This document shows, piece after piece, positions 24,484 to 32,846 of a stretch of DNA of 37,837 bases (its first letter is position 1; every line of letters begins with the position of its first letter). The stretch comes from Porticoccaceae bacterium (GTDB lineage Bacteria; Pseudomonadota; Gammaproteobacteria; Pseudomonadales; Porticoccaceae), in NCBI GenBank assembly GCA_029212965.1, contig JARGOV010000023.1:1-37837 (forward strand), in the 5' to 3' direction. The position numbers were made by a program, and so were the translations under genes. The notes beneath the pieces are model-generated. The model was not told where the DNA came from. It saw only the letters and a list, made by a program, of their open reading frames with translations, and searched no databases.

Positions 24484-25365
24484 ATGTCGGCAAGTGAGAT
24501 AGAAGGGATTATTGCAGAGTTAAAAGCCAACCCATTAGGGGGCACTCTCGACGAAATGCGTGCCCAGTTTGATAGTATGGCCTCGCCTGTAGCAGATGAT
24601 GTGGATGTTAAAGCTGTCGATGCCGCAGGTGTGCCCTGCGAGTTGCATACACCTCCCGGGGCTGATACCTCGCGCATTATTATGTATGTTCATGGCGGGG
24701 GGTATGTGATCGGCTCTTTGAGTAGTCACCGTGCGGTGGTTGCTGAATTGGCCCGTGCGGCAGGTTGCCAGGCTTTGGCTGTTGACTACCGTTTGGCGCC
24801 CGAGCACGTTTATCCAGCTGCAGTTGATGATTCAATTTGTGCCTATTTGTGGCTGTTGAGCGAAGGTTATAGCCCCGACAACATTGTTATAGCCGGGGAT
24901 TCGGCGGGTGGCGGTTTGACAGTTGGCACCCTGGTTGGTTTGCGAGATGGCAAACACCCGCTACCTGCAGCGGGTGTTTGCATATCGCCCTGGGCTGATC
25001 TGGAAGCGACTGGCGAAACCTATCAAAGCCGTAAGGACATTGACCCTATGGTGAACTATGATCTCATCGCGCCAATGGGTAAGGTTTATATTGGTGCGGG
25101 CGATATTCAGTCACCGACTGCTTCGCCAATTCACGCGGACCTTACAGGCTTGCCGCCCTTGCTGATTCAGGTTGGTTCTGCGGAGGTGCTATACAGTGAT
25201 TCAGAAACCTTGACGAATAATGCTAAGGCAGCAGGTGTTGAGGTGATCCTCGAGGAGTGGGAGGATATGATCCATGTGTGGCATTTGTTCTTTCCCCAAT
25301 TAAGCGATGGTCGCAAAGCAATCTCGCGCATTGGTGAATATGTCAAAGAAAAAACAAGCGCATAA
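24484..25365 (+). CDS. HSL-family alpha/beta hydrolase (esterase)
   Basis: Carboxylesterase of the hormone-sensitive-lipase group. The 293 residues include the oxyanion motif HGGGY (70-74), nucleophile Ser140 in GDSAGGG and His264 in MIHVWH. The acid position reads GSAEVL, so Glu234 probably takes the place of the usual Asp. AGGAG lies 6 bp before the ATG. The gene is divergent from the Baeyer-Villiger enzyme; hydrolysis of the ester that enzyme makes is a natural inference. A perfect 13-bp inverted repeat lies within the coding region at 24950-24981. Confidence 0.92.
   Translation: MSASEIEGIIAELKANPLGGTLDEMRAQFDSMASPVADDVDVKAVDAAGVPCELHTPPGADTSRIIMYVHGGGYVIGSLSSHRAVVAELARAAGCQALAVDYRLAPEHVYPAAVDDSICAYLWLLSEGYSPDNIVIAGDSAGGGLTVGTLVGLRDGKHPLPAAGVCISPWADLEATGETYQSRKDIDPMVNYDLIAPMGKVYIGAGDIQSPTASPIHADLTGLPPLLIQVGSAEVLYSDSETLTNNAKAAGVEVILEEWEDMIHVWHLFFPQLSDGRKAISRIGEYVKEKTSA
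24950..24981 (+). repeat. Perfect 13-bp hairpin inside the hydrolase gene
   Basis: GCAAACACCCGCT pairs exactly with AGCGGGTGTTTGC around the loop ACCTGC, within codons for RDGKHPLPAAGVC. There is no T tract, so it is not a terminator. Confidence 0.6.
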
Positions 25366-25383
25366 CTGAAGTTTGTCAGTTAT

Positions 25384-25419
25384 AAAAAAGCCCCGGCTGA
25401 AAACAGCGGGGGTTTTTTT
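25384..25419 (+). terminator. Rho-independent terminator after hydrolase
   Basis: AAAAAAGCCCC...GCTG, loop AAAA, CAGC...GGGG then seven T. One G-G mismatch interrupts the stem. It lies 18 bp past the stop codon. Confidence 0.85.
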
Positions 25420-25462
25420 ATGGCCGTTTGGTAGTAAGACTTTCCTGTTATTTGCAAATTTC

Positions 25463-26296
25463 TTATAAGGGTTTTTGGGCAACGGCGATGACGGCAGACC
25501 AGGGCAGACTGATGGGGTCTTTCGATTTTTCGAGCGCAGCAACAATTTCGCTGTGGATTTTCTCTTTGTTTTGCGCCTCCTGGGCTTCAAGTAACATTGC
25601 CGTGCGAACTGTGCTTTTGTAAATAGTATCGAGTAGCATCTGGCCAGAGTTTGGTTGCCAGTGAAGAGTTAATTCACTGACTGTGATATCGCTAAAACCC
25701 GCTGCAGCGAGGGCTCTTTGATTTTCAGCGGGTTCACTAAAGCGGAAAAAAGGTGGTGCCTCGAGAAAAGGGGCATCTATTGAGCCGTGACGTGAGATCG
25801 CGCCAAATACCAGATTAAAAAAAGCATGTTGACCAGGTGCAGACCACACGGTAAAAGCAAATTTACCGCCTGGTTTAAGTACTCGCCAAGCTTCGCTAAT
25901 GGCTTTGTCAGGGTCCGCTATATGTAAGAGGCCAAAAGGGCAGACAGCGGCATCAAAAAAGTCACAGGGGAAAACTAAGTGCTCTGCATTACCCTCATAA
26001 AACAGGGTGGTGGGGTAATTACGGGAGGCCTCGCCAATCATCGCCGCGGAAAAGTCGACCCCCGTAGCAATTGCACCGCGGGCCTGAGCCGCTCCTGCTG
26101 TGTAACCAGGGCCGGTGGCGATATCAAGAAAAAAATTACCCGCTTCCACCTCTACCGCATCAAGTAGAGGCTCAACGGCTTGCTGGGTTATTTGCCCCAC
26201 ATAATCACCATAATCTCTGGCTTTTTGGTTCCAGCTTTCTAATTCGCGTTCTTTAAAAGTAGAACTCACTTCTTCACTGGTGGTATCGGCGTTCAT
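25463..26296 (-). CDS. Class I SAM-dependent methyltransferase
   Basis: The 277-residue protein has the SAM-binding motif LDIATGPGY (about 57-65), an acidic ribose-binding strand GVDFSA, motif NAEHLVFP, FGLLHI and the motif III-like RVLKPGGKFAF. This pattern is shared by UbiE/small-molecule methyltransferases; the acceptor is unknown. AGGAAG lies 8 bp before the ATG. It is convergent with the hydrolase terminator and not obviously in an operon with the metal-transport genes upstream on the same strand (222-bp gap). Confidence 0.88.
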   Translation of the reverse strand: MNADTTSEEVSSTFKERELESWNQKARDYGDYVGQITQQAVEPLLDAVEVEAGNFFLDIATGPGYTAGAAQARGAIATGVDFSAAMIGEASRNYPTTLFYEGNAEHLVFPCDFFDAAVCPFGLLHIADPDKAISEAWRVLKPGGKFAFTVWSAPGQHAFFNLVFGAISRHGSIDAPFLEAPPFFRFSEPAENQRALAAAGFSDITVSELTLHWQPNSGQMLLDTIYKSTVRTAMLLEAQEAQNKEKIHSEIVAALEKSKDPISLPWSAVIAVAQKPL

Positions 26297-26518
26297 CAGT
26301 CTTGCTTCCTGTTCTTGTATTGCTGCAAATTATAGCTGCCTTAGCGCTTGTATAGTGAGGTGCCCGGGTCGGGGTAGGGTGTTAGCGTTATTTTTTAAAC
26401 ATTAGTTTGCTCAGAAGTCTTCGATACCCTGTTTTTTCGGACTGAAAGATCAATATGAGATTGCGTGCTTGTAAAATTATGGCATTTCGATTTCTGGCGA
26501 CGGAATGGAGGCATAAGA

Positions 26519-27286
26519 TTATGAAGATATAGGCCGTTGTTTGCGTTTTGTTGCGAGAGCCGACAGCAAGGCTACAACAGCAATGCACCACACGATCATG
26601 GCTCCACTTGGTAAGTCTAAAAACGAAGATAGAATTAAACCAATCCCATAGCCAGCACCGCCGATCAGATAAGCGCGCGATAAGGAGTTTTTGTTACCAA
26701 TACTACCGAGAGCGGGAATAATTAGGCTGGCAAAAACCAGATAAACTCCGACTAACTGCACTGAACTGGTAATGGCTACTGCAAACAGCAGATAGAAGCC
26801 AAGATGCTGCAGGTTCTGCCGGCAACTCAACAGGGCAAGTAAGATAAGGCCAGTCACCAACGCTGTCGGTAAGAGTTGCTCCCAGGTGATCCAGAGAATC
26901 TGCCCCACCAGTAACTCTTTGAGGGATTCACCACCGTGGGGATTGCCCGCGAGTATCAAAATACTCGCAGTGGCGGCGAGAACAAATATCGCACCGATGA
27001 GGGCTTCCTGATACGCCTGATAGTGTTTCTCCAGAGTATTTAATACCACGGCTGCGATTAACGCCGTGCCTAGCGCCGCTGCTTGTACCTCCCAACCGTG
27101 GATATCCCAGCCGAAGCGGTAGGCCGCAATAACCCCTAACCCAGCAATTTGAGCAATGGCTAAGTCAATAAAAATAATGCCGCGTTTAAGTACCTCTTGC
27201 CCAAGAGGTACGTGTGTTGACAACACCAGTAGGCCGGCTATGAAAGCCGGCCCGAGGATGGTGAAGTCGAGTCCTTCAAAACTCAT
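26519..27286 (-). CDS. Metal ABC importer permease (ZnuB-like)
   Basis: Inner-membrane permease of the ABC-3 family (ZnuB/TroC/MntB), 255 residues with about seven to eight hydrophobic helices. Typical are the early HVPLGQEVLKRGIIFIDLA segment and the later SSVQLVGVYLVFASLIIPA. Overlaps the binding-protein gene by four bases (ATGA). The ATPase subunit is absent from the operon. With the binding protein and His-rich porin, zinc is the likeliest cargo; manganese or iron cannot be excluded by sequence. Confidence 0.9.
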   Translation of the reverse strand: MSFEGLDFTILGPAFIAGLLVLSTHVPLGQEVLKRGIIFIDLAIAQIAGLGVIAAYRFGWDIHGWEVQAAALGTALIAAVVLNTLEKHYQAYQEALIGAIFVLAATASILILAGNPHGGESLKELLVGQILWITWEQLLPTALVTGLILLALLSCRQNLQHLGFYLLFAVAITSSVQLVGVYLVFASLIIPALGSIGNKNSLSRAYLIGGAGYGIGLILSSFLDLPSGAMIVWCIAVVALLSALATKRKQRPISS

Positions 27287-28188
27287 GAATCAGCCTTTAA
27301 TAATGGCTGTAAAAGTCTATTGAACCAGTGGATCAGGTTTTCTTCGCTGGAGGGGCTAAAGGGTAAGCTAACAACGCGAAGCCCCGTTTTTTTTGATAAC
27401 CAGAGAGCAGGTTTGTCATTTTGGTAGCCCGCGAGCAAAATCATTTCAGCCGGATTTGCCGATAACTGGGTAAGTACTTCGCTTAAATGACTGCTGCTGG
27501 GTGCAAGACCTGGCCGAGCTTCCAGCACGGCAAGTCTTTCCAAACCCAGCCAGCGCTCTAAATAGACCCAGTTATTGTGATTGACGACAATACGCTTACC
27601 TTGCAATCGCTCTGCTTGTTTTTCCCATTGCGAAATAGCGCTACGCCATTCAAGGGTAAAAGTTCGCAGATTTTCCTGATAGTCTTTTTCGTTAGAGGGA
27701 TCAATTTTTACCAGACTGGATACTAGCGCGATGGCAACTTGCTGCATGCGATAGGGGTCAAGATGAACGTGCGGATTCCCCGCTGCGTGAATATCACCCA
27801 GACTTCGATCAAGCACGGTTGGCTTTTCCAGCATAGACACGTGATCTGTGGCCATAAAGTAACCTACTTGCCCCGGTTGAACCTTAGCATTGCCTGCTTT
27901 ACGCAATAACAAGGGTAGCCAGCCAACTTCTAGCTCCGCCCCCGTACACACTAGCAGGTCCGCACGTCGTACTTTGGCGATCAAGCTGGGACGGGCCTGT
28001 ATATGGTGGGGGTCCTGTTGGTCCGTGGTGGCGCTATAAACCTTGGCTTCATCGCCAGCCAGAGCTCGTGTCAGTGCGGCCCATTCGGGTTCACAGGCAA
28101 ATATAGTGAGTTGCGCGAAGGCTGTGCTGGGGCACAGGGTTAGCAATAGCACAGAGAGCCAATGCCTTTTTCTCAAATGATCAAACAT
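27283..28188 (-). CDS. Periplasmic metal-binding protein (ZnuA-like)
   Basis: Cluster A-I/ZinT-like solute-binding protein, 301 residues with a signal peptide (about 1-25, cleaved after AFA). Likely metal ligands are His62 in QQDPHHIQARPS, His142 in GNPHVHLDP and His204 in VVNHNNW, plus an acidic residue further on. The long His/Asp-rich flexible loop of canonical ZnuA is missing. Strong AGGAGAGAG before the ATG. It is the third gene of the operon, 12 bp after the porin stop. Confidence 0.92.
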   Translation of the reverse strand: MFDHLRKRHWLSVLLLTLCPSTAFAQLTIFACEPEWAALTRALAGDEAKVYSATTDQQDPHHIQARPSLIAKVRRADLLVCTGAELEVGWLPLLLRKAGNAKVQPGQVGYFMATDHVSMLEKPTVLDRSLGDIHAAGNPHVHLDPYRMQQVAIALVSSLVKIDPSNEKDYQENLRTFTLEWRSAISQWEKQAERLQGKRIVVNHNNWVYLERWLGLERLAVLEARPGLAPSSSHLSEVLTQLSANPAEMILLAGYQNDKPALWLSKKTGLRVVSLPFSPSSEENLIHWFNRLLQPLLKADS

Positions 28189-28200
28189 TATTGCTCTCTC

Positions 28201-29592
28201 CTAAAATTGGTGGGCACCGTGACTGCCGAGGCTCATGGTGTACTGCAGGAATATCTGGTGATCAGTCTCTCCATAGGATTTATCCTGATTATATTGCAGG
28301 CGCAGGCGGCTAAATTCACTGGGTAGCCAATCGATTGAGGCACTGTAACGTTCTGGATCATGATTCTCATTGTTGAGCCCTGCCTCAGTCAATACATCAG
28401 CGTCGGAGCCACGATTGTTACTATCTAAGAGGTCGTAGCGCAGCCCTATCTGCCATTGCGGTTTAAACTTATAAACGGTTTGGGCATACCAGCCTTTTTG
28501 ATCACCGTCATAACTTGTCATTTCCGGAGGAGTGCCACTATTGAGCATGACGATTTGACCGTCTTCGTCACGATCAAAATATTCAAATTGAAATTTTAGC
28601 TGCTGGTTTTTTGGATTACCGTTGGGTGCCCATTTGTAAACTAGAGAAAGTGCATTAATTTCACTATCGCCACTGAAAGAAGGTGTTTCGGCGTCCTCTC
28701 CGCCGTGATCGTGACCACCGCTCTCTCGACCCTCTACGTCATTTGCTTCCCAGTGGCTTAAGCCCAATTGCCAGCTGTGTTCAATACCAATATCTCCACC
28801 TACATGGGCAAATGCAGTCCAGGCACCGATGCCATTAGTGCGGCCACCCGCGGGATATCGACTGCCGCTGAAAAGCTCAGTACCTACTTGTAAAAACAGT
28901 TCGGTGGGTGCGAGCCAGGTCATTTGCACGCCGTCATCAATTAACTGATCACCAAATAGCCCGCGGTATATCAAAGGAGCATCGGCAAAATCCCATGTAT
29001 GGGCATGTTGCTGATTAAGGTAGCCAATCTCTGATAAAAAACGGCCCGCTTTTATGTTTAGGCCATTACCCAACGCCAGCGTTTGGATAAAAGCTTCTTC
29101 TAGTTCTGTTTCGATCTCACCCTCGTGATCATCAAAGGCAAGGGTGATTTTGCCGAAGAACTTATCATCAATATTGGCGCTCATAACGAGTTCGCTATGG
29201 CCCACCGAAAAGCCTTTTTCACCCAAGCCAGCCTCGTTACCCAGGGCAAAGCCTGGTATCTCATAATCTTCCGGGTTGTTGTCAAAGCTCGCAAAGCCCC
29301 CGTCCAGAATGAGGCTAATGGCCGGGTTGAAACTGTTTTTCCCAGAGACTACAGGCTTGGAAGTGTTGCTTTGCTCTACCTTTACGGCGAGTTTTTGAGT
29401 TTTTTCATTGGCCTGCTGTGCACTTTGTTCTGCTTTTAGTAAGCGATCTTCCAAAGCCTTAATGGCCTGCCCATATTCTTTTTTAAGTGCTTCAAGTTGT
29501 TGCTTCATGGCTTCAGTTTCACTGTCAGCCAAAGTCAGAGTTGAATTAAATAAAGTGGCTGTTATAGCAGCCATTAATAAAGGTTTACCCAT
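28201..29592 (-). CDS. Outer-membrane porin of the metal-uptake operon
   Basis: The 463-residue protein has a signal peptide (about 1-22), a predicted periplasmic coiled coil (about 25-75, rich in Lys, Glu, Gln, Ala), then many amphipathic beta strands ending in a C-terminal Phe (AHQF), as in outer-membrane barrels. A loop near residues 285-300 reads GGHDHGGEDAE and could gather zinc at the surface. GGAGA lies 8 bp before the ATG. It heads the transport block, so a role as a metal-selective pore is inferred; no porin family assignment is firm. Confidence 0.8.
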   Translation of the reverse strand: MGKPLLMAAITATLFNSTLTLADSETEAMKQQLEALKKEYGQAIKALEDRLLKAEQSAQQANEKTQKLAVKVEQSNTSKPVVSGKNSFNPAISLILDGGFASFDNNPEDYEIPGFALGNEAGLGEKGFSVGHSELVMSANIDDKFFGKITLAFDDHEGEIETELEEAFIQTLALGNGLNIKAGRFLSEIGYLNQQHAHTWDFADAPLIYRGLFGDQLIDDGVQMTWLAPTELFLQVGTELFSGSRYPAGGRTNGIGAWTAFAHVGGDIGIEHSWQLGLSHWEANDVEGRESGGHDHGGEDAETPSFSGDSEINALSLVYKWAPNGNPKNQQLKFQFEYFDRDEDGQIVMLNSGTPPEMTSYDGDQKGWYAQTVYKFKPQWQIGLRYDLLDSNNRGSDADVLTEAGLNNENHDPERYSASIDWLPSEFSRLRLQYNQDKSYGETDHQIFLQYTMSLGSHGAHQF

Positions 29593-29663
29593 GAGTACTT
29601 CTCCCGTAAATGGAATACATTAGCCCCAGGCTTGAGCGCTGGCAGCGGTAAAATTTGTATTTA

Positions 29664-29951
29664 TTATCTTGGGAAAGGCGGAGCGCGGGAGAGGTAAGGC
29701 GGGGTGCTAAGGCTTGAGAAAACTCTGAAAAAACTTGCGGGAAGACGTGTGTTGTTTGGCAGAGGAATTGTTTTTACAGTGTGAGAAATTAAAGCATTGC
29801 CTAGTTTTTCACACTGTAAAAATATTTGGCACGATTGTTCTTGAGCGTGGGAAAGGTGCTCTATTGAGTGAGTAAACACACCAAGCTGGCTTATAAGCAA
29901 TAACATGCTTATAAGCGCTATTTTAATCGTGGCGCGGTTTCGTTTGATCAT
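29664..29951 (-). CDS. Small His/Cys protein of metal operon
   Basis: The 95-residue protein has an N-terminal hydrophobic segment (about 10-25) followed by HSIEHLSH and two cysteines in SCQIFLQC, likely a metal-binding periplasmic stretch, and a Pro-rich end containing SRAPP. Small proteins of this type (DUF2946-like, by memory) accompany zinc or cobalt genes; function unknown. ATG 29951 has no strong ribosome site. The gene is first in the leftward operon and holds a large inverted repeat (29771-29822) within its coding region. Confidence 0.7.
   Translation of the reverse strand: MIKRNRATIKIALISMLLLISQLGVFTHSIEHLSHAQEQSCQIFLQCEKLGNALISHTVKTIPLPNNTRLPASFFRVFSSLSTPPYLSRAPPFPR
29771..29822 (-). 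repeat. Large hairpin inside the small metal-operon gene
   Basis: TTTTTACAGTGTGA (29771-29784) and its exact complement TCACACTGTAAAAA (29809-29822) form 14 perfect pairs. Pairing continues inward for seven more pairs with two G-T wobbles. It lies in codons 44-60 of the 95-residue gene and just upstream of the porin start on the leftward transcript. Confidence 0.65.
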
Positions 29952-29973
29952 TTATCTGGTTGACATTATCACG

Positions 29974-30010
29974 GAATTTTAGGACTACTGATGTTCCCAA
30001 TCTAAAATTC
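29974..30010. repeat. Inverted repeat between SDR gene and metal operon
   Basis: GAATTTTAG (29974-29982) / CTAAAATTC (30002-30010), 9 bp with a 19-nt loop. It lies just past the SDR stop and upstream of the metal operon. Could be a weak terminator or an operator; I cannot tell. Confidence 0.4.
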
Positions 30011-30018
30011 TAGCACGC

Positions 30019-30852
30019 CTAGCCTGGTGTAGATAGACCACCGTTGACACTCAAGGTTTGCCCGGTGATGGCATCAGAAGCTGGGCTGGCAAAAAATGCA
30101 ATGGTCTCAGCGATATCTTCACACTGCACATCAAAAATCATGCGTTTTTTTAATTTATCGAGCATGCCTTTTTTGTGATTGCCTGCTGCATCTTTTTCGT
30201 CCTGCAGCGGCTCTGAGCTTTCTCCCCAGCGAGGAATAGCGTCGGAGATAAAGCTCATCGAGACTGCGTTAATACGGATTTTATCGCGGCCCAGTTCTCG
30301 AGCCAGTGCCCGTGACATTTGCATCATGCCAGCAGTTGAGCCGCCGATCATCGATTCTCCTACTGTGGCGATGCGCCCGGCATCCGTGCCCACTAGGACT
30401 ACTTTGCCGCCGCCAGCTTTGCTCATATGCGGTGTCACAGCTTTCAGCGCATAGGCGCGAGTCAGCCAGTGGGTTTTAATATAATAATCAAGATCATCGG
30501 TGCTCATTTCCTGAAACAGACGAAAGGGTAGGGAGTCCTGACTGGCACCCGCACCACTGGCCACTAGAATGTCAATTTTCCCCAGCCGCTCTACAATCCT
30601 GTCGGCCATTTCCGTCATGGCATCTGCCTGGGTGAGGTCGGCCTGCTCAAAAATCGCAGAGCCTCCTGCAGCAGTGATTTCCTCAACAACGGTCTTGCCG
30701 GCCTCTTTATTGCGACCATTAACAATCACAGTGGCGCCGAGGCTGGCGAGCTTATGGGCGCTGGCGCGGCCAATATAAGCGGTGGAGCCGGTGATTAGAG
30801 CAACTTTTCCCGAGAGATCGAAAGTGACGAGTGACGGTGTTTGTGGGCGCAT
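30019..30852 (-). CDS. Short-chain dehydrogenase/reductase without YxxxK
   Basis: NAD(P)-dependent Rossmann-fold oxidoreductase of 277 residues. The cofactor motif TGSTAYIG (about 21-28), the NGR stretch, the NAG-equivalent (ASGAGA) and C-terminal ITGQTLSVNGG are typical of classical SDRs. The active-site region reads VGTDAGRIATVGESMIGGST, so the usual Ser-Tyr-xxx-Lys becomes Thr-Ile-xxx-Thr. If the alignment holds, the enzyme lacks the catalytic Tyr and Lys and may act differently (for example on CoA thioesters) or not at all. It lies divergent from an acyl-CoA synthetase. Confidence 0.85.
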   Translation of the reverse strand: MRPQTPSLVTFDLSGKVALITGSTAYIGRASAHKLASLGATVIVNGRNKEAGKTVVEEITAAGGSAIFEQADLTQADAMTEMADRIVERLGKIDILVASGAGASQDSLPFRLFQEMSTDDLDYYIKTHWLTRAYALKAVTPHMSKAGGGKVVLVGTDAGRIATVGESMIGGSTAGMMQMSRALARELGRDKIRINAVSMSFISDAIPRWGESSEPLQDEKDAAGNHKKGMLDKLKKRMIFDVQCEDIAETIAFFASPASDAITGQTLSVNGGLSTPG

Positions 30853-31059
30853 GTTGATTTTAACCTTGTTGTGTTTCTGAAGTTTGCGAGTCTAATCGAC
30901 GTAGGCTCACCGGAGAAGTCTGTAAGCGCGACTACGTAGTTTTAAACAGTGTGTCTTCAATGAGGTAGATCGCCTAGAATGTGTGGTTGTTTCTTTATAT
31001 GAGCTTGCTCTGTCCGCTACTCTAGCTTGTAAAAATCACACTAATTTAATGAGGGTTTT

Positions 31060-32607
31060 ATGTATTTAACGCAAACACTGCGACGTTCGGCTCAACGGCG
31101 GCGATCTGCAGCAGTTCTGGTCTGTGGTGAGAAAAACCTGACCTGGGGTGACTTCGAAAACCGCTGTGCTCGTTTGGCGGCAGGTCTTGTTGCCTCAGGA
31201 TTAAAGGCAGGAGACAGGGTGGCTATGCTGTCCCACAATTGCGCGGAGTATTTCGAATTTAGCTTTGCTGTGCCCTGGGCGGGCGGTGTCATTGTGCCAT
31301 TGAATAATCGTCTGGGCAGCGAGGAGTTGAGTTTTATTCTTGATGATTCGGGTGCACGTTTATTGATTGCCGACGTGCACTTTAAAGAACTGATTGATGG
31401 TTTTTTACCTCAATTACCCAGTCTTGAAGGGGTGATTTATTTTGATCCTGAAAACGCCAATAGCGATTACGAAAGCCTGATTAGCGAGCACCAGCCACTG
31501 GAAGATCAGCAGCGTGGCTACGAAGATATAGCCGGTATCTTGTACACCAGTGGCACTACTGGCCGCCCCAAAGGTGCAGTGCTGAGCCACCGCAATTTAA
31601 TCGCCAACGCAATGGGTGCCTCACTGAATTCAGGCTATAACGAAGACACGGTTTACCTACACGCCACACCCTTGTTTCACGCGGCGGGTGCCTCGCGGGT
31701 GTACAGTATGATTGGCGCGGGCACCACTAATATTATTCTTCCCGCATTTGAGGTGGGCGCTTTATTGGCGGCCATTGAGAAACATCATGTAACTACTTTG
31801 TTGCTGGTGCCGACCATGATAAACCGGCTGGTTCATCATGAAGATTTACATAAATTTGATTTGTCGAGCTTGCGCAATATTAGTTATGGCGCCTCGCCAA
31901 TGCCTCAGACCGTATTAAAAAAAGCCTTGGAGGAATTACCTCATGTCGCTTTCACCCAGGCTTACGGGATGACGGAGTTGTCCCCGGCAGCGACTTTTCT
32001 CGAGGCTCGTTACCATGTGCTTGAAGGTCCGGATGCTGGGCGTCTTGCCTCCTGTGGGCAGGCGGTTTTCAATGCCGACGTTCGTATTGTCGATGAAAAG
32101 GATCGACCTCTACCAGACGGTGAAGTAGGCGAGATCGTGGTCAAAGGGCCCATGGTGATGCAGGGCTATTGGCAAAATCCGGAGGCCACCGCCGAAGCTA
32201 TTCGCGATGGCTGGATGCACACGGGTGATGCTGGTTATCGTGACAGCGAGGGCTTTTTCTACATTGTTGATCGTATTAAAGATCTGGTGATTACCGGGGG
32301 GGAAAACGTTTCTTCGGTAGAAGTTGAGAACTGTATCTATCAGCTCGACGCGGTGAGTGAATGCGCCGTTTTTGGTATCCCCCATGAAGACTGGATAGAA
32401 ACTGTGCATGCTGAAGTTGTTACTAAACCGAACAGTACGCTTACCGAAGCGCAAGTCATTGCTCACTGTAAAAGTCAGATGACCACGTTTAAGTGCCCAC
32501 GGAGTGTGATAGTGCGCGATGAGCCTCTGCCAATCTCTGGTACCGGCAAAATCATGAAAAATGAACTACGAATGCCCTATTGGCAGGGGCGTGATCGAAA
32601 AGTTTAG
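31060..32607 (+). CDS. AMP-binding acyl-CoA synthetase, third copy
   Basis: ANL-superfamily CoA ligase of 515 residues. Motifs LYTSGTTGRPKG (about 161-172), QAYGMTELSP, WMHTGDAGY, the hinge DRIKDLVITGGENV and catalytic Lys497 in GTGKIMKNEL. GAGGG lies 6 bp before the ATG. It is divergent from the atypical SDR (207-bp gap) and about 240 bp upstream of the Fur-controlled operon, so probably a separate unit. Substrate undetermined; close relatives activate medium or long-chain acids. Confidence 0.9.
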   Translation: MYLTQTLRRSAQRRRSAAVLVCGEKNLTWGDFENRCARLAAGLVASGLKAGDRVAMLSHNCAEYFEFSFAVPWAGGVIVPLNNRLGSEELSFILDDSGARLLIADVHFKELIDGFLPQLPSLEGVIYFDPENANSDYESLISEHQPLEDQQRGYEDIAGILYTSGTTGRPKGAVLSHRNLIANAMGASLNSGYNEDTVYLHATPLFHAAGASRVYSMIGAGTTNIILPAFEVGALLAAIEKHHVTTLLLVPTMINRLVHHEDLHKFDLSSLRNISYGASPMPQTVLKKALEELPHVAFTQAYGMTELSPAATFLEARYHVLEGPDAGRLASCGQAVFNADVRIVDEKDRPLPDGEVGEIVVKGPMVMQGYWQNPEATAEAIRDGWMHTGDAGYRDSEGFFYIVDRIKDLVITGGENVSSVEVENCIYQLDAVSECAVFGIPHEDWIETVHAEVVTKPNSTLTEAQVIAHCKSQMTTFKCPRSVIVRDEPLPISGTGKIMKNELRMPYWQGRDRKV

Positions 32608-32731
32608 TCACACTGTTACTACCGCCGGATTCAGGGACTGTTGGCGCCGGCTATGTGGATAGATTAATCCGTTCTTTGCTTAGGATCTACTACGCGCGTT
32701 TACAAGTTGGTTGTGATAATAATAACCGTTA

Positions 32732-32750
32732 GCAAATGATAATCATTTGC
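32732..32750 (+). promoter_or_regulatory. Fur box
   Basis: GCAAATGATAATCATTTGC is a perfect 19-bp palindrome (9-1-9) closely matching the Fur consensus GATAATGATAATCATTATC. It overlaps the -35 element of the downstream promoter, so Fe-Fur should repress the operon when iron is plentiful. Confidence 0.9.
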
Positions 32751-32775
32751 GTTTGGTTCGTTCCCTGTGTAATAT
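32747..32775 (+). promoter_or_regulatory. Promoter of the Fur-controlled operon
   Basis: TTGCGT (32747-32752), 17-bp spacer and TAATAT (32770-32775). The -35 box sits inside the Fur palindrome. The start lies about 70 bp before the porin ATG. Confidence 0.7.
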
Positions 32776-32846
32776 CCCCCCGTTCTCGAGGCTGGATTGG
32801 GTTTTCCAGCGCTTACAACAAACAATGACTAGGAGATTGAGCATAG

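Noticed and set aside
29952-30018. Zur box before the metal operon
   Set aside because: Best stretch (GTGATAATGTCAAC) is not palindromic enough to call against the known Zur consensus.
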